A stretch of 5,536 nt of DNA from Clostridia bacterium (GTDB lineage Bacteria > Bacillota > Clostridia > Christensenellales > Aristaeellaceae), in NCBI GenBank assembly GCA_017469605.1, contig JAFUGB010000048.1, positions 1 through 5,536 on the forward strand, written 5' to 3'. The notes under the pieces were generated by a model. The model searched no databases, had not been told where the DNA came from, and saw only the letters and a list, made by a program, of their open reading frames with translations. This document shows positions 1-4,979 of the stretch, piece by piece; position 1 is the first letter of the stretch, and each line of letters opens with the position of its first letter. Made by a program: the position numbers and the translations under genes.

Positions 1-2
1 GG

Positions 3-110
3 CTTTATTTGATTACCCTTTTTCACCGTTTTGAGCATTAATTTGCCTGCTTTTTTGTCTTCTCTTAATTTTACTGCTGCCTTTTCTTCCAGTAACTGCA
101 ACTTCTTTTT
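3..110 (-). other. Possible edge-truncated lysine-rich coding end
   Basis: On the minus strand a 36-codon frame stays open from just after a TAG at 111-113 to the window edge. It would encode a strongly charged, helix-prone peptide rich in Lys, Glu and Leu, with segments such as LQLLEEKAAVKLRED and KLMLKTVKKG. That looks more like protein than random AT-rich sequence. No start codon with a ribosome binding site is visible; the only ATG is internal, at 36-38. The frame continues past the edge, so its length is unknown. It lies just downstream of the broken acetyltransferase and could be the 3' or middle part of whatever replaced that gene's end. I do not recognise a family. The low-GC composition could also produce this run by chance. 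Confidence 0.2.
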
Positions 111-135
111 CTATTGTTGCATTTACTTTGAGAAT

Positions 136-339
136 TTACGCTTTTACAATCCCATCATCATACACGAACATATTGTCAATGATACCAGCTTCGATGTATT
201 TCTTTGCCACAGGAAGCACCTGTAGTTCCACGAATGAATAGACATCATCTTGAAATATAGGACGGAATTTCATTCGCTTCACAAACACGAGTATTTCTGC
301 AATTCTTGAAACATCTTCTTCCGTTGCTTTTCTAATCAT
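136..339 (-). pseudogene. Truncated GNAT-family N-acetyltransferase, N-terminal part only
   Basis: The 67-residue product opens with MIRKATEEDVSRIAEIL, the typical first strand and helix of a GCN5-related N-acetyltransferase, and ends near FVYDDGIVKA. In the family this strand is followed by the acetyl-CoA-binding motif A (Q/R-x-x-G-x-G/A) and the rest of a fold of about 140-160 residues. None of that is present: the frame stops at 136 and no continuation is visible in the other frames. The enzyme should therefore be inactive. I place the start at the ATG at 337-339 because GAGGTG at 350-355 lies 10 nt upstream; the earlier ATG at 346-348 is too close to it. The surrounding DNA is clearly more AT-rich than the rest of the window (about 35% GC in the first 60 bases), which suggests acquisition or rearrangement. 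The substrate cannot be inferred. The family call is from the N-terminal pattern only. Confidence 0.7.
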
Positions 340-379
340 GTGTGTCATTCACCTCGCAAAATCCCGATTATCTCCAAGG

Positions 380-523
380 TCACGACAGGTTAATGTGAAT
401 CATCTCCGCATCTTCCTGAAGGAACCCGTGGGCTCTCAGCGCCTGCAGGAACTGCCCGGTGCCGGGTAGATCAAAATACAGGCCGATCAGACGATGTTCC
501 TCGCCAGCTGCGCACACTTTCCA
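380..523 (-). pseudogene. Orphan C-terminal gene tail A (family unknown)
   Basis: A minus-strand frame is open from just after a TGA at 524-526 to a TGA at 380-382. It reads as protein from about EEHRLIGLYFDLPGTGQF to the C-terminal LRAHGFLQEDAEMIHINLS. It has no start codon or ribosome binding site of its own and overlaps the broken abiEii start in another frame. I read it as the 3' remnant of a gene whose 5' part was deleted, with the junction near 505-520. The last 22 residues closely match tail B at 1280-1438, sharing the ten residues LRAHGFLQED, with different codons. The two are thus diverged relatives rather than a recent duplication. I do not recognise the family and no function can be assigned. 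Confidence 0.5.
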
Positions 524-617
524 TCACAAAGTTGCGGATGAGCGTTTGTGCCTTGGTACTGTCGCCGCCGGACAGGTTCCGTACCTTTGCTTTCAGCTGG
601 GTGGATGTCCTGATCAT
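471..617 (-). pseudogene. abiEii: Truncated AbiEii nucleotidyltransferase toxin, N-terminal stub
   Basis: This frame starts at an ATG that overlaps the stop of the AbiEi gene as ATGA, with GGAGGTG at 623-629 five nt upstream. That is the usual coupled arrangement of abiEi and abiEii. The first 33 or so residues (MIRTSTQLKAKVRNLSGGDS, then KAQTLIRNFVME) look like the N-terminus of AbiEii toxins, where this helix leads into the strand carrying the nucleotidyltransferase GS and DxD motifs. After VME the sequence changes character and the frame stops at codon 49. Intact AbiEii proteins are roughly 250-300 residues and use those motifs to attack tRNA. All catalytic parts are missing, so no toxin activity is expected. 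The downstream DNA instead encodes tail A in another frame, consistent with a deletion fusing two genes. Confidence 0.65.
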
Positions 618-1207
618 AGCATCACCTCCGTATATGTCCGCACAGCATCTTCCACCTGCAGCTGCTTCGCATACGCCATCAGGTGATTCAGGTTTTTCTG
701 CTTGCTGGCCATGTACTCCTTCAGTGCGTACTGGAAGATCTGAATGTCCATGGCATCCTTGCAGCGAATGATGTCGCAGATGGTTCGATCCATATCGTAA
801 GCACGGACAGGGTTTCCGAAGGAGGTTTTTACATCCGCCACCCCAAGCGCTGCAATGCTGTCCTTCACCTGATAGACACGAATCCCTTTCTTGCGCAGGT
901 GGGAGGCATTATAGCCAGCCTTCACTGTAACGCTCGTAAAACGGGGCTCCCGTTCCATCAGGCCATGGAGATGCAATGCGGTTTCGTGGGAAAAGACGAT
1001 GCGTGAATTTGACATGCTCAGCTGATACAGCTCATCCGGCCATGCGTCCTCTGCCAGATAAATGCCCTGAGCAACACGCTCCATCTTTCGCTCTGCGACA
1101 AAGGCCGCCAGCGTGGGCTTAGAGATCCCGCTGGCGACCACCTGTGCGGTGCGAAGATAACCGTTCCCTGATGTAACCAGTCGATCCAGTGCTTCAAATT
1201 GACTCAT
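614..1207 (-). CDS. abiEi: AbiEi-family antitoxin / transcriptional regulator (type IV TA)
   Basis: The 197-residue protein has the two-part layout of AbiEi antitoxins. An N-terminal winged helix-turn-helix spans about residues 5-50 (NGYLRTAQVVASGISKPT, then a wing ending in RVAQGIYL). A C-terminal antitoxin domain follows (IVFSHETALHLHGLM near 70-83, PVRAYDMDRTICDIIR near 130-145, then a helical end). In the family the winged helix represses the abiE promoter, while the C-terminal domain neutralises the AbiEii nucleotidyltransferase without a stable complex. Length and ends look complete. The ATG is supported by TAAGGTG at 1213-1219, 5 nt upstream. Its stop overlaps the abiEii start, but that toxin gene is broken, leaving this an orphan antitoxin. 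It may act only as a DNA-binding protein or protect against related toxins elsewhere. An imperfect palindrome overlaps its likely promoter. Confidence 0.82.
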   Translation of the reverse strand: MSQFEALDRLVTSGNGYLRTAQVVASGISKPTLAAFVAERKMERVAQGIYLAEDAWPDELYQLSMSNSRIVFSHETALHLHGLMEREPRFTSVTVKAGYNASHLRKKGIRVYQVKDSIAALGVADVKTSFGNPVRAYDMDRTICDIIRCKDAMDIQIFQYALKEYMASKQKNLNHLMAYAKQLQVEDAVRTYTEVML

Positions 1208-1225
1208 GCAATCACCTTACTTTCT

Positions 1226-1252
1226 CGCTCTCAATTACAGTCGATTAGAGCG
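1226..1252 (-). promoter_or_regulatory. Inverted repeat ahead of abiEi, possible autoregulatory operator
   Basis: CGCTCT (1226-1231) and AGAGCG (1247-1252) form a perfect 6-bp inverted repeat. Inside it, AAT and ATT continue the symmetry with one extra base. The repeat covers the -10 of the promoter predicted for abiEi. AbiEi antitoxins are known to repress their own promoter by binding inverted repeats, so an operator role is a reasonable inference, but no binding motif for this particular protein is known to me. Confidence 0.4.
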
Positions 1253-1262
1253 TAAAAGTAAA
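1234..1262 (-). promoter_or_regulatory. Putative promoter of abiEi
   Basis: Read on the minus strand, TTTACT (1257-1262) is separated by 17 nt from TGTAAT (1234-1239), which differs from TATAAT at one position. The -35 matches only 4 of 6. The upstream side carries a short run of TTTAC repeats. The site leaves a leader of about 20 nt before the abiEi ATG. It is plausible but not strong, and overlaps the inverted repeat at 1226-1252. Confidence 0.4.
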
Positions 1263-1279
1263 GTAAAACTTGAAATCGT

Positions 1280-1438
1280 TCAGGCAAGGTTCGTCCAAAC
1301 GGTTTCTCCATCCTCCTGCAAGAAACCATGGGCACGAAGTGTCATCAGGAACATTCCTGCAATCTCCTGATCATCATTGTCGTTGATGTAAAGATTGACG
1401 GCATGGCCGTATAGTATTCTTCCCCGACCCGACCGCAG
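1280..1438 (-). pseudogene. Orphan C-terminal gene tail B (family unknown)
   Basis: Only 7 nt beyond the stop of the 168-aa gene, a minus-strand frame opens after a TAG at 1439-1441 and runs to a TGA at 1280-1282. From about ILYGHAVNLYINDNDDQEIA it reads like a normal protein end, finishing with LRAHGFLQEDGETVWTNLA. It has no plausible start or ribosome binding site, so it is best read as the surviving 3' end of a deleted gene. Its final 22 residues line up without gaps with tail A at 380-523, while the parts further upstream differ more. I do not recognise the family. An alternative is a short unrecognised gene using a non-standard start, which I think is less likely. Confidence 0.5.
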
Positions 1439-1445
1439 CTATTTC

Positions 1446-1952
1446 TCATACATTTCTGATGGTGACGGAAATGCTGCCGACATCATAACCGATGGGGATC
1501 AACAGGCGGTGCATCAGGATATTCAGCAGCGTTTGCGTATCATAATGCGTTTCCATAAACAGGTTTTCCCGGATATGGATCGGGCTGCGCATCCCCTCAT
1601 CTGTTTCAGCAAGCAGCGTGCGCTTTTTGCCTGACACGTTACCGGCAAGGGCAAGCAGGCGCTCCCGATAGACGGGAGAAGCCATACAGTGCTGCAAAAC
1701 GACCTCCACCAGCTGCTTCCATGTGCGAATCGAAACATTTTTGTTGCCGATCATCACCCCCGTCGGCTTTTTGCCTTTGAAGATCGCCGCTCCCGCCGAT
1801 AAGGGATATTTCATCTCGTAGGGACTGACGGTTTCCTTGGGCATGCCGGCGTTTTCTTCCTTGGTTAGATGCTCGATCAAAATATCAAATTCCGTATTGA
1901 CCTCTTGAATCATTCGTTTCCGCATCGCTTCGATTTCCTGTAAAATATTCAT
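1446..1952 (-). CDS. Conserved-looking protein of unknown function, 168 aa
   Basis: The protein begins with a charged helical segment (about residues 1-33, probably coiled coil). A compact domain follows. It holds SPYEMKYPLSAGAAIFKGKKP near residues 43-63, a central V-x-I-x-T-W-K-x-L-V-x-V-V-L stretch near 73-86, VSGKKRTLL near 106-114, and MRSPIHIRENLFMETHYDTQ near 121-140. The pattern of a KP-x-G-V strand, a W-containing helix and a late L-F-M-E-T strand resembles small domains found alone or at the ends of restriction-associated proteins. I cannot name a family with confidence. There are no membrane segments, signal peptide or metal motifs. Start choice is supported by GGGAGG 4-5 nt upstream, and a good promoter lies at 2000-2028. 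It appears intact and independently expressed, unlike the broken genes downstream of it. Confidence 0.72.
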   Translation of the reverse strand: MNILQEIEAMRKRMIQEVNTEFDILIEHLTKEENAGMPKETVSPYEMKYPLSAGAAIFKGKKPTGVMIGNKNVSIRTWKQLVEVVLQHCMASPVYRERLLALAGNVSGKKRTLLAETDEGMRSPIHIRENLFMETHYDTQTLLNILMHRLLIPIGYDVGSISVTIRNV

Positions 1953-1999
1953 ATTGCCTCCCGTTTCACGGTTCAGTAAGAACGTGCTTTACGGTATAT

Positions 2000-2028
2000 A
2001 TGATACGGGATGATTGTCGGTTTGTCAA
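2000..2028 (-). promoter_or_regulatory. Strong sigma-A-like promoter for the 168-aa gene
   Basis: On the minus strand a perfect TTGACA (2023-2028) is followed after exactly 17 nt by TATCAT (2000-2005, 5 of 6 matches to TATAAT). The expected start point lies near 1993, giving a leader of about 40 nt before the ATG at 1952. No terminator or attenuator is visible in the leader. The short GTTC/GAAC repeat there is too weak to call an operator. Confidence 0.7.
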
Positions 2029-2087
2029 TGGGCCATATGAAAAAAAGTTTTTCCAATCTGTTTCGTCAAGAGAAATGACTCAAAGCG

Positions 2088-2249
2088 GGCCAGGGGACTC
2101 GCAAGTGTAAAGAACGACGCCGGAGCGCAAGGCTGGAGTGACAGTTACTTGGTTACCTCACAACACAGGACTGGCCGAATTTTGAGCACGCCGTCAGGCG
2201 CAGGCGAAGGCTGAGCCTTGACTGGAGGCCGGAGCTGTGTTTCTTTTTT
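2088..2249 (+). ncRNA. Structured intergenic element ending in a T-tract, candidate RNA
   Basis: This GC-rich segment has no convincing reading frame but dense pairing potential. AACACAG (2162-2168) pairs with CTGTGTT (2235-2241), and after a 2x2 internal loop CTGGCC (2171-2176) pairs with GGCCGG (2227-2232). Inside sit two perfect hairpins: CGCC-GTCA-GGCG (2189-2200) and AAGGC-TGA-GCCTT (2207-2219). A T-rich run follows at once (2240-2249). GGCCAG at 2088-2093 could instead pair with CTGGCC at 2171-2176, so two exclusive folds are possible. GCCGGAGC occurs twice (2119-2126 and 2228-2235). It could be a small RNA with its own terminator, an attenuator-like leader, or a dispersed genomic repeat. 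I do not recognise a known RNA family. Direction is taken from the T-tract; no good promoter is seen, only a weak TTGTCG/TATGAA pair near 2015-2042. Confidence 0.4.
2162..2249 (+). terminator. Terminator-like branched stem with T-rich tail
   Basis: The outer stem of the structured element (arms 2162-2176 and 2227-2241, with a 2x2 internal loop) runs straight into TTTCTTTTTT. A stem followed by T-rich sequence on this strand suggests intrinsic termination. The enclosed 50 nt are longer than a normal terminator loop but fold into two hairpins of their own. There is no plus-strand gene upstream in the window for it to terminate, so it would end a transcript begun within the intergenic region. 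Confidence 0.35.
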
Positions 2250-2293
2250 CCTCCAAATATTTCATTGGATCGATCTTTCAATCACCTTGTTCC

Positions 2294-2307
2294 GTAAGCG
2301 CTTCCGA
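2294..2307 (+). promoter_or_regulatory. LacI/CcpA-type operator-like palindrome
   Basis: The perfect 8-bp palindrome AAGCGCTT (2296-2303) lies 13 nt upstream of the transporter promoter's -35. Its AARCG core and position fit the operator style of LacI-family sugar regulators and, less well, the CcpA cre consensus, with three mismatches in the outer positions. Such sites commonly control sugar ABC operons, which fits the genes downstream. Whether it represses or activates, and which regulator binds, cannot be told; no regulator gene is in the window. Confidence 0.45.
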
Positions 2308-2316
2308 TAATTATCA

Positions 2317-2345
2317 TTGACCGGCGGCGATTGGCGGGCGATAAT
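2317..2345 (+). promoter_or_regulatory. Sigma-A-like promoter of the ABC transporter operon
   Basis: TTGACC (2317-2322) is followed by a 17-nt GC-rich spacer and GATAAT (2340-2345), each 5 of 6 to consensus. Transcription would start near 2352, leaving a leader of about 48 nt before the binding-protein ATG. It lies directly downstream of the AAGCGCTT palindrome. Because it is downstream of the T-tract at 2240-2249, the operon does not need transcription through the structured element. Confidence 0.72.
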
Positions 2346-2399
2346 ATAACCAGATCCTACAACTTTGACAATGCCGCATGATGAAAAGGAGGAACGTGT

Positions 2400-3572
2400 A
2401 TGAAAAAGTTGATCGCATTGATCCTGGCGCTCTCATTGGGATGCGCCGCCTTTGCCGCTCTGGCTGAGGACGTTACCCTGAAGGTTTGGGATGGGCAGGA
2501 CGACCAGGAGCTCCTCAAGGAGCTGTGCGAAGCCTATGCCGCCTCGCATCCCGAGAACAACTATACCTTTCAGTACGGCGTGGTAGGCACCGCCGACGCC
2601 AGCGCGCGTTATCTGGAGGACCCCGCCGCTGCTGCGGACGTGTTCGTGTATCCGGACGATCAGCTGATCCGCCTGGCCCAGGCCGACGCGCTGTACGAGG
2701 TGACCCGCAATCACGACGCTATTGTGGCTGCCAACAGCGTTGGTTCCATCAACGCCGCTACCTATCAGGGCGTGCTGCTGGGCTATCCCATGACCGCCGA
2801 CAACGGCTATTTCCTGTTCTATGACAAGTCCGTGCTGACCGAGGAGGACGTAAAAACTCTGGACGGCATCCTGGCCGCCGCGGAAAAGGCCGGTAAGCAG
2901 TTCAACTTCGACGTAGCCAACGGCTGGTATCTGGCCTCCTTCTTCCTGGGCAACGGCTGCCTGATCACCCTGGATGAAAACGGCAATCAGGTGTGCGACT
3001 TCAACAATGAGAAGGGCATCGAAGCGGCGAAGGCCGTGGCGGCCCTGTGCGCTCACCCCGCCTTCCTGCCCGGCGATCAGAACATCCTGACCGGTACCAT
3101 CGGCGACAGCGTGTGCGCCGGTGTGTGCGGCACCTGGGTGGCGGACGCCATCAAGGAACGCCTGGGGGACAACTATGCCGCGGCGAAGCTCCCCACCTTC
3201 ACGGTGAACGGGGAGCAGGTGCAGATGGGCTCCTTCGGCGGCTGCAAGATCCTGGGCGTGAACACCCAAACCGCCTATCCTGTGGAAGCTATGAACTTGG
3301 CGGAATTCCTGACCAGTGAAGAAAGCCAGCTGCGCCGCTTTGCGGTGCGGGGGTACGGCCCTTCCAACATCAATGCCGCCAAGAGCGAGGCCATCGCTTC
3401 CGACCCGGCCCTGTCCGCCCTGGCTGCTCAGAGCGATTACGCTGTGACGCAGCTGATCATTGGCGACTTCTGGACGCCCGCCACCGCCTTTGGCAACGCG
3501 CTGATCGCCGACCCCGCCGTGGATGTTGCGCCCCTGCTGGATCAGTGGGTTGCTCAGACCATCGGTCAATAA
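2400..3572 (+). CDS. malE: Maltose/maltodextrin-type ABC transporter substrate-binding protein
   Basis: This 390-residue extracellular solute-binding protein captures an oligosaccharide and delivers it to the MalF/MalG permease. A signal peptide covers residues 1-22: MKK, a hydrophobic core, and a type I site after ALA-22. The mature protein shows the MalE-family pattern: LKVWDGQDDQELLKELCEAY, VVGTADA near 61, DPAAAADVFVYPDDQL at 74-89, and TADNGYFLFYDKSVL at 132-146. Length is normal for the family. The start is fixed by AGGAGG 7 nt upstream. It is the first gene of the operon, with its own promoter and a LacI/CcpA-like palindrome upstream and a hairpin directly after its stop. Cys-15 lies in the signal peptide, but SLGC is not a good lipobox, so membrane anchoring is uncertain. 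The exact sugar is not provable from sequence; maltodextrin is inferred from similarity and from the neighbouring permeases. Confidence 0.88.
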   Translation: MKKLIALILALSLGCAAFAALAEDVTLKVWDGQDDQELLKELCEAYAASHPENNYTFQYGVVGTADASARYLEDPAAAADVFVYPDDQLIRLAQADALYEVTRNHDAIVAANSVGSINAATYQGVLLGYPMTADNGYFLFYDKSVLTEEDVKTLDGILAAAEKAGKQFNFDVANGWYLASFFLGNGCLITLDENGNQVCDFNNEKGIEAAKAVAALCAHPAFLPGDQNILTGTIGDSVCAGVCGTWVADAIKERLGDNYAAAKLPTFTVNGEQVQMGSFGGCKILGVNTQTAYPVEAMNLAEFLTSEESQLRRFAVRGYGPSNINAAKSEAIASDPALSALAAQSDYAVTQLIIGDFWTPATAFGNALIADPAVDVAPLLDQWVAQTIGQ

Positions 3573-3583
3573 TCATCTTATTC

Positions 3584-3618
3584 GGAAAAGGCTGCCGATC
3601 ATCGCGGCGGCCTTTTCC
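3584..3618 (+). terminator. Intercistronic hairpin between malE and malF
   Basis: Arms at 3584-3597 and 3605-3618 form a 14-bp stem, continuous except for one U-G wobble, closed by a 7-nt loop. It begins 11 nt after the malE stop. No T-tract follows, so it should not stop transcription efficiently. Such hairpins behind binding-protein genes (for example REP elements between malE and malF in E. coli) protect the upstream mRNA from 3' exonucleases and give more binding protein than permease. That role is inferred here by analogy. Confidence 0.7.
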
Positions 3619-3638
3619 AGCATCCGGGAGGCTTGCGT

Positions 3639-4979
3639 ATGAAGCGGTTTTGGAAGGAATTCCGGGAAGGCGATATCTGGGTCAAGGGCTCTTGCCTGGT
3701 CATGGGCCTGGGGTGCCTCAAGCGTGGGCAGATCGCCAAGGGGCTCTGCTATTTTGCCGCCGAGCTTTTGTTTTTCCTCTTTTTCTTTGGGTTCGGCTGG
3801 AAATACCTAAGCCGTTTCCTGACCTTGGGCGAAAACGCCCAACTCAGGGTATGGAATGAAGAAATGCAAATTTACCAGCGGGTGCCGGGCGATAACAGCA
3901 TGCTGATCCTGCTGTTCAGCGTGCTGACCGTTGCGGTGACGGTGCTGTTCCTCTGTCTGTGGGTCATGAACCTGAAAACGGCCGCCCGTCTCTATCAGCT
4001 GGAGAAGGTGGGAAAGCCTATCCCATCCCTTCGGGAGGATGGGGAAGCGCTGCTGAACGAGCGATTCCATGTGACGCTGCTGGCCGCGCCTATGACCACG
4101 CTGTTGCTGTTCACGGTGCTGCCGATCATCTTTATGATCCTGATCGCCTTTACTAACTTTGACGCCAACCATCAGCCGCCCGGCAACCTGTTTACCTGGA
4201 CGGGCTTGCAGAATGTGACCGATATTTTCTTGGGCAACGCTACCAAGACCCGAACCTTTACCGGTATTCTGGGCTGGACCGTCGTGTGGGCGATTTTCGC
4301 CACCTTCACCAATTACATTTTCGGCATGATCCTGGCCATCATCATCAATCACAAGCTGGTGAGGGCGAAGAAAATGTGGCGCACTTGGTTCATGATCCCC
4401 ATTGCCATTCCGCAGTTTGTTTCCCTCCTGCTGGTTTCCAGGGCGCTGGAGCCCACCGGGGCCGTCAACGTGGCGCTGATGGAGCTGGGATGGATCAAAA
4501 CACCGCTGCCCTTCCTGACGGACGTGACGCTTTCCCGCATCGTGGTGATCGTGGTCAACATGTGGATCGGTATTCCTTATACGATGATGACATTTTCCGG
4601 GGTATTGATGAATGTGCCGGAGGAATTATATGAAAGCGCCTCCATCGATGGGGCGGGACCGGTGCGACGCTTTATCAGCATCACGCTGCCCTACATGATC
4701 TTCGTCACCGCTCCGGCCACCATCACCACCTTTGTCGGCAATATCAACAATTTCAACGTGATCTATCTTTTGACGGCAGGCGGCCCGGCAAGCCTGGATT
4801 ATTACCAGGCGGGCAAAACCGATTTGCTGGTCACTTGGCTGTATAAGCTCACCGTGGATCAGCATGACTACGCCCTGGCCTCCACCATCGGGATCTTCAT
4901 CTTCATGATCGTGTCCATTTGCTCCCTGGCGGTCTATAACCGCACCGGCGCGGTGAAAAAGGAGGATATGTTCCAATGA
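3639..4979 (+). CDS. malF: Maltose/maltodextrin-type ABC transporter permease MalF
   Basis: This 446-residue inner-membrane subunit pairs with MalG to form the sugar channel. An N-terminal region holds hydrophobic segments near 16-26 and 36-54, then a soluble stretch and another segment near 87-110. This long front end is typical of Gram-positive MalF. The core permease follows from about 144, with FTVLPIIFMILIAFTNFD (158-175), the ATPase-contacting EAA loop (E332-x-A-x-x-x-G338 through ITLP at 348-351) and the signature YLLTAGGPA at 376-384. I chose the ATG at 3639 over the in-frame TTG at 3633 because GGGAGG at 3626-3631 is 7 nt from the ATG but only 1 nt from the TTG. It follows malE after the intercistronic hairpin and overlaps malG by 4 nt. 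The ATPase partner is not in the window; it may be downstream or a shared MsmX-type ATPase. Confidence 0.92.
   Translation: MKRFWKEFREGDIWVKGSCLVMGLGCLKRGQIAKGLCYFAAELLFFLFFFGFGWKYLSRFLTLGENAQLRVWNEEMQIYQRVPGDNSMLILLFSVLTVAVTVLFLCLWVMNLKTAARLYQLEKVGKPIPSLREDGEALLNERFHVTLLAAPMTTLLLFTVLPIIFMILIAFTNFDANHQPPGNLFTWTGLQNVTDIFLGNATKTRTFTGILGWTVVWAIFATFTNYIFGMILAIIINHKLVRAKKMWRTWFMIPIAIPQFVSLLLVSRALEPTGAVNVALMELGWIKTPLPFLTDVTLSRIVVIVVNMWIGIPYTMMTFSGVLMNVPEELYESASIDGAGPVRRFISITLPYMIFVTAPATITTFVGNINNFNVIYLLTAGGPASLDYYQAGKTDLLVTWLYKLTVDQHDYALASTIGIFIFMIVSICSLAVYNRTGAVKKEDMFQ

Noticed and set aside
31..225. Plus-strand 64-codon frame at the left edge
   Set aside because: It starts at a TTG without a ribosome binding site, encodes a Phe/Cys/Asn-rich peptide typical of AT-rich antisense, and lies opposite the acetyltransferase remnant.
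683..1006. Plus-strand 107-codon frame opposite abiEi
   Set aside because: No ribosome binding site and no recognisable motifs; the opposite strand encodes a complete AbiEi protein.
2039..2056. A-run/T-run GAAAAA...TTTTTC as a terminator
   Set aside because: The stem is only A-T pairs with a 4-nt loop and has no GC clamp, so it is too weak. It lies upstream of the minus-strand promoter and does not follow any gene end.
2433..3569. Long minus-strand frame of 378 codons opposite malE
   Set aside because: It is the antisense shadow of a GC-rich gene: rich in G, V, H and Q with no family pattern, while the plus strand has a signal peptide, ribosome binding site and clear MalE motifs.
3633..3638. 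TTG at 3633 as the malF start
   Set aside because: Only 1 nt separates it from GGGAGG; the ATG at 3639 has a 7-nt spacing and gives the expected MKRFWKEF start.
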